Source: Euwallacea fornicatus (Eukaryota; Arthropoda; Insecta; Coleoptera; Curculionidae). From it: DNA of 64,000 nucleotides. The DNA lies in NCBI RefSeq assembly GCF_040115645.1, contig NC_089544.1, positions 4,216,001-4,280,000 of the forward strand. The letters run 5' to 3'. Below the pieces are notes generated by a model, which saw only the letters and a program-made list of their open reading frames with translations, did no database searches and was not told the origin of the DNA. This document shows, piece after piece, positions 59,973-64,000 of the stretch (positions within the stretch are counted from its first letter, which is position 1; each line of letters opens with the position of its first letter). Made by a program: the position numbers and the translations under genes.

Positions 59973-61071
59973 CGTTCCAATAATCACATCTTCTAATCAA
60001 AACACTGGCTAGATGTCTTCATTGAAATTCCGCTAATTAACTTATTTTCAATAATGCCTACTTTTAACTACCTCTATTCCGAACACTTAATCGGGTATTC
60101 CACTTTCAGATAGGGCTGCAAATTGGCCCTGTAGATACTTGAGCACTATTCACAAGACCACAGAATAATCCTTCCTGACGTAAATACGTTAAATCATAGA
60201 AAACAATTAACAGAAAACTTTAATTGGCCATATCCCGAAATATGAACGTCTGAAATGAAACGCGAGTTCGGTCGGACTGAAATGCCGGTACCGGGTCTCG
60301 TCGTCGGCTTAAACCGTTTGTTGCAGGAGGATACTCGTACATAACACGCTCCTGTTGATGAATTTCAGCGTTATCCGTATATATCATATTATTAGTATGT
60401 AGGTGCCTTCACACTTTGAATAATATGACTTGGCTACCTGAAGCAACAGCGGCAATGCACCTGAGAAATAAATAACCACAGGTAAGGGGCATTTTAAATT
60501 TCCTGGTTGCATAATGATGACTACCAACTGTGTTTGAATTCAGCTCATTAAAGTTTTTCGTCTTACTTAGGATCCCCCACTTTGACGTGGATTCCAACGA
60601 AAGAATTAATGGATGCAGAAAGGGCTTGGATTTCCTTTTCGATTGTGTCATTTTGGAACAGTGCATACATGCCCGTACATTCCGTTCCACCGACCGTGGC
60701 GGGAAAAAAAAAGTAAAATTAAAAAAGGAACTTTTTTATTTTTAATTCTTCGTTGAAGTATGCTTTTTAAGGGATCGCTCGAATGCATAAAATTCCTATT
60801 CAGCCATAGCAACCGTTCTTGTATGAGTTTGTTTATCATATTTAATTCGTGTACAGGGTGCCCAATGAAAACAGTCTACCTGAAATATCTTGAATGGAAT
60901 TTTTCCCTTCGGCAAACTCCGAGACACATCAATTTTACTTTTAAGGGGGACATTTTTAGATCATAAATTCGTATGTGTAGCGTCATCCCTCTAAATGAAG
61001 TGGCAACCCGTTTGAGAATCTTAAATGGCACGGGGACTCAAGTGACACATCAAATCAAAAGTACTGTCGTA
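59973..61071. other. No gene; orphan ITm end at 60854
   Basis: TACAGGGTGCCCAATGAAAA at 60852-60871 looks like the terminus of an ITm element. Following sequence to 61071 ends with GTGACACATCAAATCAAAAG, a phrase also met near 34362. The Tc1-like copy 2 begins directly after, so it may have inserted into this older element. A right-hand partner end was not proven. Confidence 0.4.
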
Positions 61072-61073
61072 AG

Positions 61074-62707
61074 ATTAATTATTCGTCCACAAGAGCTATT
61101 TTCTGCAAATCGGTTATAACACATTCTAAATGTTGCGCTTGATTGAAAACGAGCGTATATGTTATTAAACTAGTCAGTTTTTATTAAATAAGCGATAAGA
61201 TAATTATGAATAATTATACGAAATTTCTTGAAAATAATAATGATTTCAAAATCTAAGCCGAGCAAAATTATTTGTCCACTCTGCATCCACTTGAATGTTG
61301 ATACGAAATGTCTTAATTTAATATTTCGTGGTATATCTTTTCGGTTCTTTAACTACCTCCAGCCTTTTAGCTATTGATTAAACAAGCTTCTTTAAAAATT
61401 AATGTCTATTTTGCCCCGTTCCTCTTGACACCTGGTTTTTAATTGTTCTATAGTGGACATTTGATGTTTTTTTAACCTTTCTTTCAATTCTGGCAATAAA
61501 TGTTCAATAGGGTTTATGTTTGGTGACTGAGGCGGCGTATCCAATGCTTTTGGTGTATTATATACATACGAACTATTCCCTAACAATACGCGCTTTATGC
61601 TTGAGATCATTGTCTTGTTGGAAAACATACTTATCCAAAATTCCCATATTATTTGCTCTCTCGCGTAAATTGTTCTTAAAAATGTCTGAATAAACAAAGC
61701 GGTCCATAATTCTATCAATAAAATGAAGTCGACCCACACCATACCAAAACGTACGACTTCAAATGAGAACTGAACCATCCCTCTGTTTCACCGTTGGATT
61801 TAAATGTTCTTGTTTATACGCCTCTCCTTGTTTTTGTACATTAATTTTTTTTTTCATTTTCCAACCAACTCAATTTTAGTTTGATCCGCGAAAATACCGT
61901 TTTTTTTTCAAAATTCAATGTCTTTATTAATATACTGTTGAGCAAAGTCAAGACGCTCCCTTCTATTCACTTTACCAGCAAGCGGTTTCTTCCTAGCTAC
62001 TCATGCCCTCAAACCGTTCTTGTTCAACAATTTTCTTACTGTAGTAATATGTGCAACTTTTCCATAACCACTTTCAACACTTTTTGCTAAATCTGTTGCG
62101 AAAATGTGTGAATTGATATTCACTTTCCTAATAATTTTCCGTTTCATGTGTTCGTTAAAGACAGATTTTCTTCCACTACCCGGCAATGTTTGGATTGCTC
62201 TTGTTGTTTCATATTTTTTTATGATAGCCTGAACTACTGTTCTGTTCCTGCTAATAATTCTGGCTATTACTCGTTGGGACGTTTCTTCTGTGTTTAACTT
62301 CATAATCAACTCGCTTATGTGAGGAAAAACTTCAGAAGATTTAGGACCCGCTTTTATAAGTAACTTGCACTAATCTGCACTTTTATGATAATAATAAACA
62401 AACAAAAATATTCAAAATAGCACGTTTAAATTATCTTGAAGAATTTCAAAAAAATAATAATAAACAGTAAATATTTTGTTGCTTCTGCAAAGGGGACGAA
62501 TAATTTTGCTCCGCTTAGATTTTGAAACAATTATTATTTTCAAGCAATTTTTCATAATTATTGATAATTATCTTGTTGCTGATTTAATAAAAACTGAACA
62601 GTTTAACTGCATATAGGCTCATTTTCAATCAAGCGCAACGTTTAATGTGTATCATAAACGATTTTCAGAAAATAACTCTGGTAGCCGAATAAATAATCTT
62701 ACAACTG
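61074..62707 (-). mobile_element. Tc1-like transposon, copy 2 (1634 bp)
   Basis: The same family as 23380-24906, in opposite orientation. Ends CTGTCGTAAGATTAATTATT (left) and CAGTTGTAAGATTATTTATT (right, read inward). TA precedes the left end, but AA follows the right end, so one target duplication has mutated. This copy keeps the C-terminal coding part and 3' untranslated segment that copy 1 has lost. Confidence 0.88.
61392..62303 (-). pseudogene. Tc1-like transposase, copy 2, broken
   Basis: From ATG at 62303 the frame runs about 100 codons to the same TGA as in copy 1, with a single residue difference (ISRNRT against ISRSRT). The central part contains the same frameshifts. The C-terminal part reads PPQSPNINPIEHLLPELKER, then LKKHQMSTIEQLKTRCQEER, and stops normally, so it supplies the region deleted in copy 1. 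Both copies are inactive. Confidence 0.85.
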
Positions 62708-64000
62708 AATTTCAATTCTCTTTACAAGTTTGATGAAATTTTTTTGCTTCGCCTTTAAATATTGCAAAAAAAGACCGTCCGGAAATAACTTTGAAATATT
62801 TGGGGAGCTGATACTAGACATAAAAAAAGCTAATAAATATAACCCAAAAATTGCTTCTTCAATGCGCTAGAACCGCTGAAAGGGGGAACTCTGAAGATAA
62901 CATTTCGCAATATTTTCGAAACGCTTTACGCTAAAATGATAAAATTCGGTATACTTTCAAATGTTGAAATGAGAAAACTTTTTTGTGTTAATAATTGTAA
63001 ATTGAAGTCAGATGGTCTCCTAGGTACTCTAACTTTTTTTATCTGTGACATTACTTATTTTTTGACATGAAAAAACTGAACCGCATATATTTTTCAATTA
63101 AAAAAATCTCTTATTTCATCTCGTTGAGATAGGCCGTTTTTCAAAAAATGGCTTTTTTATAAACCGATGCGTGATTATTATCGACATAGAAAACCATCTT
63201 CAGAATTCCGCCTATAAGGGGTTCTAACCCCTCTAAGAAGCTATTTTTTTGGTACGTTTAAAGAACTTTTTTTATTATTTTGTAATTTATTTTTGATTTA
63301 TAATCTCTAAGAATTAAAATTTATAATGAGATGATGAATCTTAGTATCCCATATTCTTCAGGGGTTCTATAATTACTCCTTAATATCATTTCAATTTTTC
63401 TCTTTTATCGCATTTCATTGCTTATCATTAAAGCGCAGATTTCTAGCAGATCTGCCATATGTTAGGTTTTATGCTAAGGTTATTTCGAAGGCAGACATAC
63501 ATGAATTGAACATATGCACACTCTTTTCAATTTTTTCCATCTATTTTTCTTATTTTCTGTTTTAAAATATACATATATTTTTTTAAATGCCGATTTTACG
63601 CATACATATTCCAAATACCAATGAAGCAAATATTTAGTATTTTTGGTAAGTATCATAAATTTAAGGACCGCATTTTTACAGTCTGGTATTTCAAGTATCA
63701 TTTTTGCACCCTCTGATCAGTGATTATTTTTTAAGTTATATTAGAGTCAATGAAAACCAGTCTCAATATTGAATGAAATTGTATCCCCATTCCATCTCCA
63801 AAAGTTGTTTGTTAATTTTATTTTGATAAGGTTTCCGTCGCGACATACCCACATATTGATTTTTAAGGCAGCTTTCCATGCTTTGGGGATTCCTCTAGTA
63901 GGTGCCGCGACATACCTACTCATCACTATTCAAGGACCATTCTACGTAGTTCGGGGGATAATGGAAAACATGGGTGTCGGAGCGTTTTTTTTGAGCACAC
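62708..64000. other. No recognisable gene
   Basis: AT-rich DNA. A GCACCCTCTGATC motif near 63707 could be a worn partner for the ITm end at 60854, but the similarity is too weak to call. Short ORFs show no family signature. Confidence 0.4.

Noticed and set aside
1..64000. tRNA genes, CRISPR arrays, bacterial-type operons
   Set aside because: No T-loop plus acceptor pairing pattern, no regularly spaced direct repeats and no operon structure were found; the window is eukaryotic.

Overview
The window is nuclear DNA from an insect-like genome. It is AT-rich, has very low gene density and large introns, and is littered with IS630-Tc1-mariner (ITm) DNA transposons. The best host-gene evidence is two exons of a cGMP-dependent protein kinase of the foraging/PKG-I type on the minus strand. 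Order cannot be fixed from the sequence; a beetle or similar insect is a guess. No bacterial operons, CRISPR arrays, rRNA or convincing tRNA genes were seen.

Host genes. (1) Minus strand 3713-4936 is an intact 407-codon ORF of unknown function with a basic C-terminus and a KSVRF motif resembling a protein phosphatase 1 docking site. (2) Minus strand 39721-40160 (ATG, coiled coil, GISAEP inhibitory motif) and 36373-36539 (start of cyclic-nucleotide-binding domain A) are the first two coding exons of a PKG gene. They join in matching phase across a 3.2 kb intron. I could not find the remaining cyclic-nucleotide-binding and kinase exons, so the gene either runs off the left edge or continues in short exons I missed. 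If it runs off, gene (1) lies inside one of its introns on the same strand. (3) 58880-59935 holds a decayed reading frame split by a hairpin element. (4) 52166-52690 holds a decayed copy of a repeat-associated protein family.

Mobile elements dominate. 2547-3137 is a pogo/Tigger-like MITE. 8866-10557 is a Tc1-like element with about 190 bp inverted repeats. 11010-11965 is a Tc1 relic. 13897-14928 is the best preserved of several relics of a DD41D-spaced transposase. 22859-26704 is a three-level nest: a pogo-like element holds a Tc3-like element, which holds a Tc1-like element. 27204-28608 and 54797-55490 are two copies of another Tc1-like family that share a deletion of the second catalytic Asp. 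34635-35919 is a dead mariner. 50783-52068 is an apparently intact mariner with perfect ends, TA duplication and a complete 344-aa DD34D transposase. 61074-62707 is a second copy of the innermost element of the nest. 57831-58830 and 59104-59768 are fold-back elements. 47549-48178 resembles an LTR, possibly BEL/Pao.

The window reads as a layered record of transposon invasions around and inside a slowly evolving signalling gene. At least two lineages appear to have spread as already-defective copies, and one mariner may still be competent. The remaining tens of kilobases show no recognisable coding content.
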